NCBI GenBank assembly: GCA_964348115.1
Contig: CAYGBY010000029.1
Coordinates: 1 to 25,400 of the forward strand
DNA: 25,400 nt
DNA from: Azophilus sp964348115
GTDB lineage: Bacteria; Pseudomonadota; Gammaproteobacteria; Pseudomonadales; Azotimanducaceae
Reading direction: 5' to 3'
Part shown: one piece after another, positions 15,321-23,788 of the stretch
Position numbering within the stretch: the first letter of the stretch is position 1
Layout: each line of letters begins with the position of its first letter
Notes under the pieces: generated by a model
Databases searched by the model: none
What the model was told of the DNA's origin: nothing
What the model saw: the letters and a program-made list of their open reading frames with translations, nothing else
Made by a program: the position numbers and the translations under genes

Positions 15321-16493
15321 CTAGCAGGCATTAGCGGCCATCAAGTCCACAAAGCGATCGAAAAGGTAGCCGCAATCCCGCGGCCCGGGGCTCGCCTCCG
15401 GGTGCCCTTGAAAGCCGAAGGCGGAACGGTCCGTGCGGGCGATGCCCTGCAGGGTGCCGTCAAACAGCGACACATGGGTGGCCCGCAGGTTGTCGGGCAA
15501 GCTGTCCCCATCCACCGCAAAACCGTGGTTCTGGCTGGTGATGACCACTTGCCCGGTGTCCAGATCCTGCACTGGATGGTTGGCGCCGTGGTGCCCATGG
15601 GGCATTTTCACCGTGGCGGCGCCGCTGGCCAACGCCAGCAGCTGATGCCCCAAACAGATGCCGAAAGTTGGCAGGTTCATCTGCAGCAGTTGCGCGATGG
15701 CCTTTATGGCGTAACCGCAGGGCTGCGGATCCCCAGGTCCATTGGAGAGAAAAACCCCGTCGGGGCGCCAGGCCGCCACTTCCTGCGCGCTGGTGGTGGC
15801 CGGCACCACCGTGACGCGACACCCGCGCGCGGCCAACATGCGCAGGATGTTGCGCTTGACCCCGAAGTCATAGGCCACCACGTGGAAAGGCGTCCGCTCG
15901 TCCTGGCGGGAACTTGCGCCTCCCGCACGCACCTGATCCAAGGCAGGCCCTTGGCGGTAGCCTTCCCCGAGCACCCAAAGGCCTTCGCGCCATTCATAGG
16001 GCTTGCGGCAGCTCACCACAGCCGCCAAATCCATGCCCTTAAGGCCCGGGAACGCCTGCGCCTGCGCCACCGCCTCCTGCTCCGCAACATCTCCAACGGC
16101 GATGCAGCCGGCCAGTGCGCCTTTCTCGCGCACAAGCCTGGTCAGGCGTCTGGTGTCCACATCGGCAATGGCGACCACCCCCTGTTCGCCAAGATACTGG
16201 GGCAAGGTCATCCGCTGCCGCCAACTGCTGGCCCTGTGCGGCAACTGCCGAACCACCAGCCCCGCCGCGCTGACCCGGTCGGATTCCGCATCCTCCGCAT
16301 TGACCCCGGTATTCCCGATCTGCGGATAGGTCAGCGTGACGATCTGCCTAGCGTAGGACGGGTCGGTCAATATCTCCTGGTAGCCGGTGACGGCCGTGTT
16401 GAACACCACCTCACCAACGGCAATGCCTTGCGAACCGCACCCTTGGCCGCGAAACACACTGCCGTCCTGCAACGCAAGCAACGCCGGCTTCAA
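15321..16493 (-). CDS. carA: carbamoyl-phosphate synthase small subunit CarA
   Basis: Glutamine amidotransferase subunit that releases ammonia from glutamine for CarB. The 390-residue product (E. coli 382) is taken from TTG at 16493. AGGAG ends nine nt upstream, and the N-terminus MKPALLALQDGSVF aligns with E. coli CarA. The open frame continues further upstream, but that sequence is unlike CarA and crosses the leader hairpin. Family motifs are AVGEVVFNTAVTGYQEIL (25-42), FLSNGPGDP (248-256), the nucleophile Cys280 in FGICLGHQL, and His364/Glu366 in FQGHPEASPG, so the catalytic triad is intact. It heads the carA-carB-greA unit. dapB and dnaJ, common upstream neighbours, are replaced by a 555-nt gap and an exporter gene. 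Confidence 0.97.
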   Translation of the reverse strand: MKPALLALQDGSVFRGQGCGSQGIAVGEVVFNTAVTGYQEILTDPSYARQIVTLTYPQIGNTGVNAEDAESDRVSAAGLVVRQLPHRASSWRQRMTLPQYLGEQGVVAIADVDTRRLTRLVREKGALAGCIAVGDVAEQEAVAQAQAFPGLKGMDLAAVVSCRKPYEWREGLWVLGEGYRQGPALDQVRAGGASSRQDERTPFHVVAYDFGVKRNILRMLAARGCRVTVVPATTSAQEVAAWRPDGVFLSNGPGDPQPCGYAIKAIAQLLQMNLPTFGICLGHQLLALASGAATVKMPHGHHGANHPVQDLDTGQVVITSQNHGFAVDGDSLPDNLRATHVSLFDGTLQGIARTDRSAFGFQGHPEASPGPRDCGYLFDRFVDLMAANAC

Positions 16494-16567
16494 CCTAGAG
16501 CACTCCTGACCGCCCGGCAAAACCCACAGCAACCACCCCAGCCCAGCATCCAGACCAGGACCCCTGC

Positions 16568-16600
16568 AAAAAGGCGAGATCGCCGCAACCGACCTCGCCT
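16568..16600 (-). terminator. hairpin plus U-run in the carA leader (possible attenuator)
   Basis: On the minus strand AGGCGAG-GTCG (16600-16590) pairs with CGAT-CTCGCCT (16582-16572), giving an 11-bp stem with one G-U pair and a 7-nt loop. It is followed directly by T's (five, one of them paired). This is a good intrinsic-terminator shape, ending about 75 nt before the carA TTG start. It could be a UTP- or translation-controlled attenuator of carAB, or the terminator of a transcript from upstream. No leader peptide or anti-terminator was established. Confidence 0.55.
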
Positions 16601-17048
16601 GTGGGCGGAGTCTAACCCATCCGGGCGGCGGGCGGCGCAAATCTTTTCTCCACGCGGCCTTAGCCCGACTTCTGCAACTTAGCTGGGATTTGCCGAATTT
16701 CAGCGTAATGTGGGCTCTGGACTGGTCATAAGGCCTTGTTTTCGTTGAATCGGATGGCGCGAAGCTGGCCGTAGCGCCGACCTATGGCTTCCGACAACCA
16801 AATAAATGCCGCGGGCTCGGATTGGCGCTGAGTTGCGGCAGTCAGGTTCGTCCGCATAGGAGCGCGAGGGGACACCCCCCAACGCAAAGGCCGAAATCCA
16901 CTGCGATCATCGCGGCCCTTGGCGCAATATGCGGGTTAGCCCAACCGTCTTGATCCCCCTAAGGCGAGGGACTTGGTCCGGCATTCAGCCCACTGACGCC
17001 GGTCGCAGGCGCCTGCGCCATGCGCAGCCACCTGGCGCCGCGGCCAAG
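16601..17048. other. non-coding gap between the MMPL exporter and the carA leader
   Basis: This 448-nt stretch holds no protein-like ORF on either strand. It should contain the carAB promoter, but no good TTGACA-17-TATAAT pair was found on the minus strand. The nearest (TTGCGC ... TAGACT) has a 20-nt spacer and would start transcription at the edge of the hairpin. No RNA gene was recognised. Confidence 0.4.
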
Positions 17049-19502
17049 TCAACCTTGGCGGCCGGGGTCGCGCAGCTTCGCCGCGGCGCCCCGCCGATCC
17101 AGCAGGATCAGCAGGCTGGGCAGCAGCGTGAGGTTGGCCAGAAAAGCCAGGGCCATGGCCAGCGCCACCAGCAGGCCGAACTTGATGGTGGGCACGAAGT
17201 TGGAGAAGCATAGCACGGAGAAGCCGACAATGATGGTAAGGCCCGTCAGGAACAGGGCGCGGCCTATGGTGCCGTGGGCGCGGCCCACCGCCGTTCGGCC
17301 ATCCGCCCCCCTGCGCTCCAGGCGATAGCGGTGCAGGTAGTGGATGGCGAAGTCCACGCCGATGCCGATGGATACGGCGGCAATGGCGGCGGTCATCATG
17401 TCCAGGGGAATGGCGGCGAACCCCATCACCGCCAGCACCGCCGCCGCCGCCAACACGTTGGGCGCCAAGCCCAGCACGGCGAATAACGGGGAGCGCAGCA
17501 GCACAAGAAACATCAGGAAAGTGGCGGCCAAAACATAGCCAAGGGTGCCCAACTGGGAGGACACCAGCTTTTGCACCATGGCGTTGAACAGCACCACCAT
17601 GCCGGAGATGGACACCGCCTCCCGCTGCAGGCCGGTCCCTTGCGCAATGCCCTCCTCAATGGCCGCCATCAGCGCATCGCGGTCGAAATAGGGGCCGCTT
17701 TCGAGCACCCGGGCCCATAGGCGCGCTTGCCCGCTGGCTGGGTCGGCGTAGGGTCGGATGACTTCATCGCGGATGTCCTGGGGCAGGGCGGCCAGCACGG
17801 CGGCGATCTGCATGTTGTTCAGGGGTTCGCCGCCGGTGAAGTCCTGCGCGAGCGCCTCCAGGGAGGCCAAGGAAACCACCTTGCCGACTTCCGGGCGAGC
17901 CTCGATCAGCGCGTGGGCCTCGGCGATGCGGTCCAGCTTGTCGCGGGTGAACCAGTAACGCTGCGGATACGCATCTGCAACGGCTTCCTCTGAAAACAGG
18001 TCATCGGCAAAAACGTCGTCGCCAACCCCCGCGGCGAAGTCATCCGCGCCGTTCTCCGCCCAAGGATCGAAGTTCAGCACCACATTGAAAGGGGCCGTGC
18101 CTCCCAGATGCTGATCGATGTAGATCATGCCCTGCTTGATGTCCGTATCGTCCTTGAAGTAGTCGATGAAGCGGTTGTCCAGGGTCAGCATGGCGATGCC
18201 GGCGCCGGTCGCCGCCACCACCGCCACGGCCGACAGCCCAATTCGGCGGGGGTGCTTGGCGGACAATTTGCCTAGGGCGCGGATCAGGCCGCTCTCCAGG
18301 GGCAAATCCGCCCAGGGACGCCCGCGGTCCAACAGCACCAGCAGGGCCGGAAAGAGCGTGAAGGAGACCAGGAGGGACAGGCCCACGCCGATGCACATCA
18401 TCCAGCCGAAATCCTCCACCGGCAAGATGCTGCTCACGGTGAGGGAGCCGAATGCGGCCATGGTGGTGAGCGCCGTGTACAGGCAGGGGGAGAACTTGCT
18501 GATCATGGTCTGCGCCACCAGATTCCTGACCGTGAGCGTTGCATCGCCCTGCAGCAGCTCCCGGTAGCGCACGATCAGGTGGATGTTCAGGGAGATGGTC
18601 ATAATGGCCAGCAACGCCACAAAGTTGGAGCTGATCACGGTGGCCGGCTTATGCAGATAGCCCAGCACGCCTATGGTGGCGACTATGCTGGTCCCCGCCG
18701 TGGCCAGGGGCAGCAGCACCCAACGCACTTGGCGAAAGGCTGCATAGAGCACGGCCATCACCAGCACCAGCACCAGCAAACCGAACATCGCCAAGTCCCG
18801 CTTGACAAAGGCGATCATGTCCGCTGCGATCATGGGCACGCCGCCCAGATGCAGCAGCCCCCGATCGGAGAATTCCGCCGTCACCGTACGCACCGCTTCG
18901 ATGAGCGCCGCCCGGGCGGCCACCTGCCGGCGACGTTCGACAGTGTTCGCCACCTCCACTGGCGGCATGGCGGCGATGGTGACCCGCAGCGCCGCGGTGC
19001 GTCCGTCCGCGGAGATCAGCAGTTCGCGGAAGAAGGGACTGTTGCTGAGTTCCTGCACGGCGAGCTGCGCATCCACGTCAGCAGAGCGCAGGGTGCGCAG
19101 CCCTTCCTCCGGCAAGTCCTGCAAAGCCACCGGCGGGCTCTGCAGCAGGGGTGCGTCCAGCACTGAGAATACCGAAGTGACCCCTTCCAGGCTCGCCAAC
19201 TGCTCCTGCAATGCGGCCAGCACGGCGAGGTTCCCAGCCGCCAGCAGCGCGCCTTGGCGGGGCGTGAAGGTCACCAGCAGAAAGTCATCTCCGCCGAAGG
19301 TGGCGGAAGTCTCCCGGTACAGCGCCAAATCCGGGTCATCCTGCACCACTAGGGTGTCCGCCGACGCATCAAAGGTGAACCGGGACGCATAGCCAGCCGC
19401 AATCAGCAACAGCCCGAGCACCCCAGACAGCACCCAGCCCGGCCGCCCCAACATGGCCGCATAGCCGCGCTGCAGCCGCTGCGCCATTTGCCCTAACGTC
19501 AT
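17049..19502 (-). CDS. RND superfamily MMPL-type exporter
   Basis: Large inner-membrane protein (817 residues from the ATG at 19502) with the two-fold RND/MMPL plan. TM1 near residues 22-40 (VLSGVLGLLLIAAGYAS) is followed by a large periplasmic loop. A cluster of five hydrophobic helices follows (MFGLLVLVLVMAVLYAA onward, including IVATIGVLGYL and SNFVALLAIMTISLNIHLIV). The same pattern then repeats in the second half, ending in FGLLVALAMALAFLANLTLL. The segment SIGIGVDFAIHYLHRYR is characteristic of the second permease (SSD-like) half. Substrates of this family range from lipids and hopanoids to drugs; none can be assigned here, and no membrane-fusion or outer-membrane partner is adjacent. 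A TTG at 19535 with AGAGGA nearby is an alternative start adding 11 residues. It is 158 nt downstream of glpV on the same strand. Confidence 0.88.
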   Translation of the reverse strand: MTLGQMAQRLQRGYAAMLGRPGWVLSGVLGLLLIAAGYASRFTFDASADTLVVQDDPDLALYRETSATFGGDDFLLVTFTPRQGALLAAGNLAVLAALQEQLASLEGVTSVFSVLDAPLLQSPPVALQDLPEEGLRTLRSADVDAQLAVQELSNSPFFRELLISADGRTAALRVTIAAMPPVEVANTVERRRQVAARAALIEAVRTVTAEFSDRGLLHLGGVPMIAADMIAFVKRDLAMFGLLVLVLVMAVLYAAFRQVRWVLLPLATAGTSIVATIGVLGYLHKPATVISSNFVALLAIMTISLNIHLIVRYRELLQGDATLTVRNLVAQTMISKFSPCLYTALTTMAAFGSLTVSSILPVEDFGWMMCIGVGLSLLVSFTLFPALLVLLDRGRPWADLPLESGLIRALGKLSAKHPRRIGLSAVAVVAATGAGIAMLTLDNRFIDYFKDDTDIKQGMIYIDQHLGGTAPFNVVLNFDPWAENGADDFAAGVGDDVFADDLFSEEAVADAYPQRYWFTRDKLDRIAEAHALIEARPEVGKVVSLASLEALAQDFTGGEPLNNMQIAAVLAALPQDIRDEVIRPYADPASGQARLWARVLESGPYFDRDALMAAIEEGIAQGTGLQREAVSISGMVVLFNAMVQKLVSSQLGTLGYVLAATFLMFLVLLRSPLFAVLGLAPNVLAAAAVLAVMGFAAIPLDMMTAAIAAVSIGIGVDFAIHYLHRYRLERRGADGRTAVGRAHGTIGRALFLTGLTIIVGFSVLCFSNFVPTIKFGLLVALAMALAFLANLTLLPSLLILLDRRGAAAKLRDPGRQG

Positions 19503-19660
19503 CCCTTTAGACTTCCAAGTGGCGGAACTTGCCAAGGAATTCCTCTACGCTGCAGATTCCTGGCCCGCCGCAAAGCGCAGTGGGCGCCCAGCGTCGCCAG
19601 CGCGGCCGACAGTAAGGGTGAATGGCCGGACCGCGGCCGGCAGGCCTAGGCGACGGCGAT

Positions 19661-21412
19661 TCATGCGGCCCTGCCCTGCCGCCATGCTTGAATCAGCTGC
19701 TCATAGGGCACGGTCCGCCCGGGTGGGCGTTCATCGTCCAGTTTGGCTTTGGGCGCTCCGGGTTTGGACAGCCAATCCGCCGGGTCGGTCTCCGGGTTCA
19801 GCTTCGGCCCGCATTCGCCTTGGATGCCCACCCGCTCCAGACGCCCAAGCACCTCATCCTGCTGCCGGGCCAAGGTGTCCATGGCCTCCTGCGGGCTCAG
19901 GGCGCCGCTGACCGCGTTGGCCACGTTGGGCCACCACAACTGGGCCAGCTTGGGGTAGTCCGGCACGTTGGTTCCCGTAGGGGTCCAGGCCTCCCGGGCG
20001 GGGCTGCGGTAGAACTCCACCAGCCCGCCCAGACGGGGCGCCGCCTCCGTCATGGCCGCGGAGTTCAGGTCGGACTCCCGGATGGGCGTCAAGCCCACCA
20101 GCGTCTTCTTCAAGGAAACGGTCTTGGACACCACGAACTGCGCGTACAGCCAAGCGGCGCGGCGGCGCGGCAGGGGCGTGCTCTTCAGCAGGGTCCAGGC
20201 GCCGGCGTCCTGGTAGCCCAGCTTCATGCCCTCATGCCAATAGGGGCCGTGCGGGGAGGGCGCCATGCGCCACTTGGGGGTGCCGTCCTCATGCACAACG
20301 GGCAGTCCGGCTTCGATCATGTCCGCGGTGAAGGTGGTGTACCAGAATATCTGCTGCGCCACCCGGCCCTGGGCCGGCACCGGCCCGGCTTCGGAGAAGG
20401 TCATGCCTTGGGCGGTTGGCGGCGCGAAGCGCTTCAGCCAGTCCATGTACTTGCGCAGGGCGTAAACCGCAGCGGGGCTGTTGGCCGCTCCGCCGCGCGC
20501 CACCGAGGCGCCCACCGGCCTGCACCCCTCCACGCGGATGCCCCATTCGTCCACCGGTATGCCGTTGGGAATGCCGGGGTCGCCAGCGCCGGCCATGGAC
20601 AGCCAAGCGTCCGTAAAGCGCCAACCCAGGGATGGGTCCTTCTTGCCATAGTCCATGTGGCCGTAAACGCGCTTGCCGTCCAGCGTGCCGATCTTCTCCG
20701 TAAAGAATTCGGCGATGTCCTCGTAGGCGGACCAGTTCACGGGCACCCCCAACTCGTAGCCGTAGATGGCGCGGAAGCGGGTGCGCAGATCCTCTCGCTG
20801 AAACCAATCATGGCGGAACCAATAGAGGTTGGCGAACTGCTGATCCGGCAACTGATAAACCTTGCCGTCAGGCCCGGTGGTGAAGCTCAGGCCTATGAAG
20901 TCCTGAATGTCCAGGGTCGGCAGGGTCACCGCCGCCCCTTCCCCAGCCATGAAGTCCGACAGCGGCACGACATAGCCATAGCGTGCGTGGGTGCCGATGA
21001 GGTCCGAATCATTCACGTAGGCGTCATACAGGTTGCGCCCGGACTGCATCTGCGTCTGCAGCTTCTCGATCACGTCGCCCTCCTGGACGAGATCATGGGT
21101 CACCTCTATGCCGGTGATCTCGGCGAAGGCGCGGGTCAGGGTTTCGGACTCATAGGCGTGGGTGGTCAAGGCTTCGGAAACCACGCTGATGCGCGAATTT
21201 CGATAGGGTGACGCAGCTTGGGCAAACCAGGCCATTTCCGCCAACTGCTCATCCCGGGACAGGGTGGATGGCTGAAACTCCGAATCCACCCAGCGCGCCG
21301 CGTTGGATGCGTATTCGGCCGCAACATCCGCCTGACTGGGCGCATCCCCCTGCTGCGCACCCCCGCAAGCGCCGAGCAGCAACGCGCCCAATGCCCAGAT
21401 CCATCGCTTCAT
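19661..21412 (-). CDS. glpV: glycerol-type ABC transporter substrate-binding lipoprotein (GlpV family)
   Basis: Large extracytoplasmic solute-binding protein (583 residues) of the family that serves the rhizobial GlpSTPQV glycerol importer. The unusual length for a binding protein, the segment QLPDQQFANLYWFRHDWF, EKIGTLDGKRVYGHMDYGKKDPSLGWRF and the C-terminal ARQQDEVLGRLERVG fit that group. The start is the ATG at 21412, where AGGGA lies six nt upstream. The N-terminus is a lipoprotein signal with lipobox LGAC, so Cys16 is probably lipidated, whereas rhizobial GlpV is, as I recall, a soluble periplasmic protein. It is the last gene of the operon, 52 nt after the DUF2160 gene. Glycerol is the inferred ligand; related polyols cannot be excluded. 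A frame extension to 21436 adds eight residues but has no better ribosome site. Confidence 0.87.
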   Translation of the reverse strand: MKRWIWALGALLLGACGGAQQGDAPSQADVAAEYASNAARWVDSEFQPSTLSRDEQLAEMAWFAQAASPYRNSRISVVSEALTTHAYESETLTRAFAEITGIEVTHDLVQEGDVIEKLQTQMQSGRNLYDAYVNDSDLIGTHARYGYVVPLSDFMAGEGAAVTLPTLDIQDFIGLSFTTGPDGKVYQLPDQQFANLYWFRHDWFQREDLRTRFRAIYGYELGVPVNWSAYEDIAEFFTEKIGTLDGKRVYGHMDYGKKDPSLGWRFTDAWLSMAGAGDPGIPNGIPVDEWGIRVEGCRPVGASVARGGAANSPAAVYALRKYMDWLKRFAPPTAQGMTFSEAGPVPAQGRVAQQIFWYTTFTADMIEAGLPVVHEDGTPKWRMAPSPHGPYWHEGMKLGYQDAGAWTLLKSTPLPRRRAAWLYAQFVVSKTVSLKKTLVGLTPIRESDLNSAAMTEAAPRLGGLVEFYRSPAREAWTPTGTNVPDYPKLAQLWWPNVANAVSGALSPQEAMDTLARQQDEVLGRLERVGIQGECGPKLNPETDPADWLSKPGAPKAKLDDERPPGRTVPYEQLIQAWRQGRAA

Positions 21413-21464
21413 GCTGTATCCCTGCGCCAGCATCACAATACCCCACCAGTATAGCCCGATACGA

Positions 21465-21737
21465 TTATCCCCATCGCATCACCGCCGCCCCCCAGCACAG
21501 GCTCAGGGCGGTGGCCCAGAGCATCCACAGATCCGTCGCCGCCAGCCAAGCCACATGGATGCAGCCGGCGCCCAGCAGACTTATGAAGAACCGGTCGCCG
21601 CGGGTGGTGGGGATGGGCAGGAAACCCCGACGCACCTTGGTGGGCCATAGCAGCTCCGCGCCGGTCATGGCCGCAAGGCCCAAGCCCACCGCAATGAAGA
21701 AGGCGGCGGTTTGCCAAGTCCAAGCCATCCAAGCCAT
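21465..21737 (-). CDS. small DUF2160 membrane protein of the glycerol transporter operon
   Basis: 90-residue integral membrane protein of the DUF2160 family, which regularly sits between glpQ and glpV in GlpSTPQV-type operons. The start is the ATG at 21737 with GGGGAG six nt upstream. The longer frame to 21824 is not supported. Three hydrophobic helices are visible (about 8-27, 50-68, 70-87), with the conserved RRGFLPIPTTRGDRFFISLLG between helices 1 and 2 and a C-terminal VMRWG typical of the family. Its role is not established; an accessory or assembly subunit of the permease is plausible from context alone. It follows glpQ by 157 nt. Confidence 0.88.
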   Translation of the reverse strand: MAWMAWTWQTAAFFIAVGLGLAAMTGAELLWPTKVRRGFLPIPTTRGDRFFISLLGAGCIHVAWLAATDLWMLWATALSLCWGAAVMRWG

Positions 21738-21894
21738 CAGGCTCTCCCCCTCGTCCCTTGCCCGCTCACCACCCTGCCTGCGCCAAGGTGCGGCGCACGC
21801 CACCCTGTCCGGCCAGGGCAGCAAGCCGCGCCTTCACCCGCGTCCGGAGGCGCGGCGTCGCCTAGCGCCCTTCCCTGAACTTGGCCAGCCAACA

Positions 21895-22734
<840 letters not shown>

Positions 22735-22756
22735 GCGGCTCGCCTGGGCCGCCTAG

Positions 22757-22830
22757 GGAACTCGTGAACAGGTCCCGGAAGTCCCAAGGAGCCTAAAGGG
22801 CGTGATGGCAAGGCGCGGCGCAGGCGGGCC
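22757..22830 (+). repeat. truncated IS5-type MITE fragment within the glycerol operon
   Basis: CTAG (22753-22756) is followed by GGAACTCGTGAACAGGTC and then about 55 further bases that align to the right end of the complete element (3195 read inward), including GGCGTGATGGCAAGGCGCGG. There are several substitutions in the terminal repeat. Similarity stops near 22830 and no opposite end is seen. It lies between glpP and glpQ. Confidence 0.7.
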
Positions 22831-22879
22831 CTTGCCGCCACGCTTCCGGCCCCACGCCGGACTGTCAGCCCCGCCTGCC

Positions 22880-23788
22880 TCATGCCCGTCCATCCGCCGC
22901 CAAGCCGGTGCGCTGCTTGCCTGCGCCTTCGTGGTCCCGCCGCATCACGCTGGCGTGGAACAGCCAGCACAACAGCAGGATGAGCAGGAAGTAGAGCACG
23001 GAAAACGCCGCCGCCGGACCCAAATCGAACTGTCCCACGGCCATGGTGGCTAGATGCTGGCTCAGGAAGGTCGTGCTCGCCCCAGGCCCACCGCCGGTGA
23101 GGATGAACGGCTCCGTGTAGATCATCAGGCTGTCCATGACCCGCAGCAGCACGGCGATGGTCAGCACGGACTTCAGATGCGGCAACTGCACATGGCGAAA
23201 CAATTGCCAGCCGCCCGCCCCATCGAGCGCAGCCGCCTGATAGTAGGCGGGGGGAATGGCCGCCAGGCCGGCGAAGCACAGCAGGGCAACCAGGGAGGTC
23301 CAGTGCCAGATGTCCATCAACAGCAGGGTCAACCAAGCGTCCAGGGCGGAAGTGGTGTAGTTGTAGGAGACGCCGAGCCCAGTGAGCGCCGCCCCCAGCA
23401 GCCCGATGTCGGGCCGGGCGAAGATCTGCCAGATCACGCCCACCACGTTCCAAGGGATGAGCAGCGGCACCGCCAGAATGATCAGATACACCGCCGTCAT
23501 ACGCCCCCGCAAGGGAATGCAGCGCGCAATCCAGATGCCTAGGGGCACCTCGATGGCCAACACCAAGGCGCTGAACAGCAGTTGCCGCAGCAGGGCGTCC
23601 AGAAACCTAGGGTCGCGCAGCGTCTCCCGATACCAATCCAGCCCCACGAACAGGCGCGTATGCACGTCAAAGATGTCCTGCACGGAATAGTTCACCACCG
23701 TCATCAAGGGCACGACGGCGCTGAACGCCACCACCAGCACCACCGGCGCCACGGCCAGCCAAGCCCGGTTGTTCAGCTTAGCCGGCAT
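22880..23788 (-). CDS. glpP: glycerol-type ABC transporter permease (GlpP family)
   Basis: 302-residue MalF-type permease partner of GlpQ. The N-terminus MPAKLNNRAWL, the first TM (~10-30) and the motif VVPLMTVVNYSVQD (25-38) are typical of this subfamily. The EAA loop is at about 174-205 (AGLAAIPPAYYQAAALDGAG), followed by TEPFILTGGGPG (225-236). The start is set at the ATG at 23788, which overlaps the end of the ATPase gene by 11 nt (ATGCCGGCTAA), implying translational coupling. In-frame ATGs at 23803 and 23815 are possible. The C-terminal tail after the last TM (~20 polar residues) lies near the IS5-like fragment and may have been altered by it. Confidence 0.87.
   Translation of the reverse strand: MPAKLNNRAWLAVAPVVLVVAFSAVVPLMTVVNYSVQDIFDVHTRLFVGLDWYRETLRDPRFLDALLRQLLFSALVLAIEVPLGIWIARCIPLRGRMTAVYLIILAVPLLIPWNVVGVIWQIFARPDIGLLGAALTGLGVSYNYTTSALDAWLTLLLMDIWHWTSLVALLCFAGLAAIPPAYYQAAALDGAGGWQLFRHVQLPHLKSVLTIAVLLRVMDSLMIYTEPFILTGGGPGASTTFLSQHLATMAVGQFDLGPAAAFSVLYFLLILLLCWLFHASVMRRDHEGAGKQRTGLAADGRA

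Noticed and set aside
16494..16640. 49-codon N-terminal extension of carA
   Set aside because: Unlike CarA homologues and crosses the leader hairpin; TTG 16493 has a good ribosome site.
16582..16640. carAB promoter TTGCGC ... TAGACT
   Set aside because: Spacer is 20 nt and the transcript would begin at the hairpin itself.
15402..16682. Long plus-strand ORF (426 codons) opposite carA
   Set aside because: Antisense shadow; no recognisable domain, while carA is certain.
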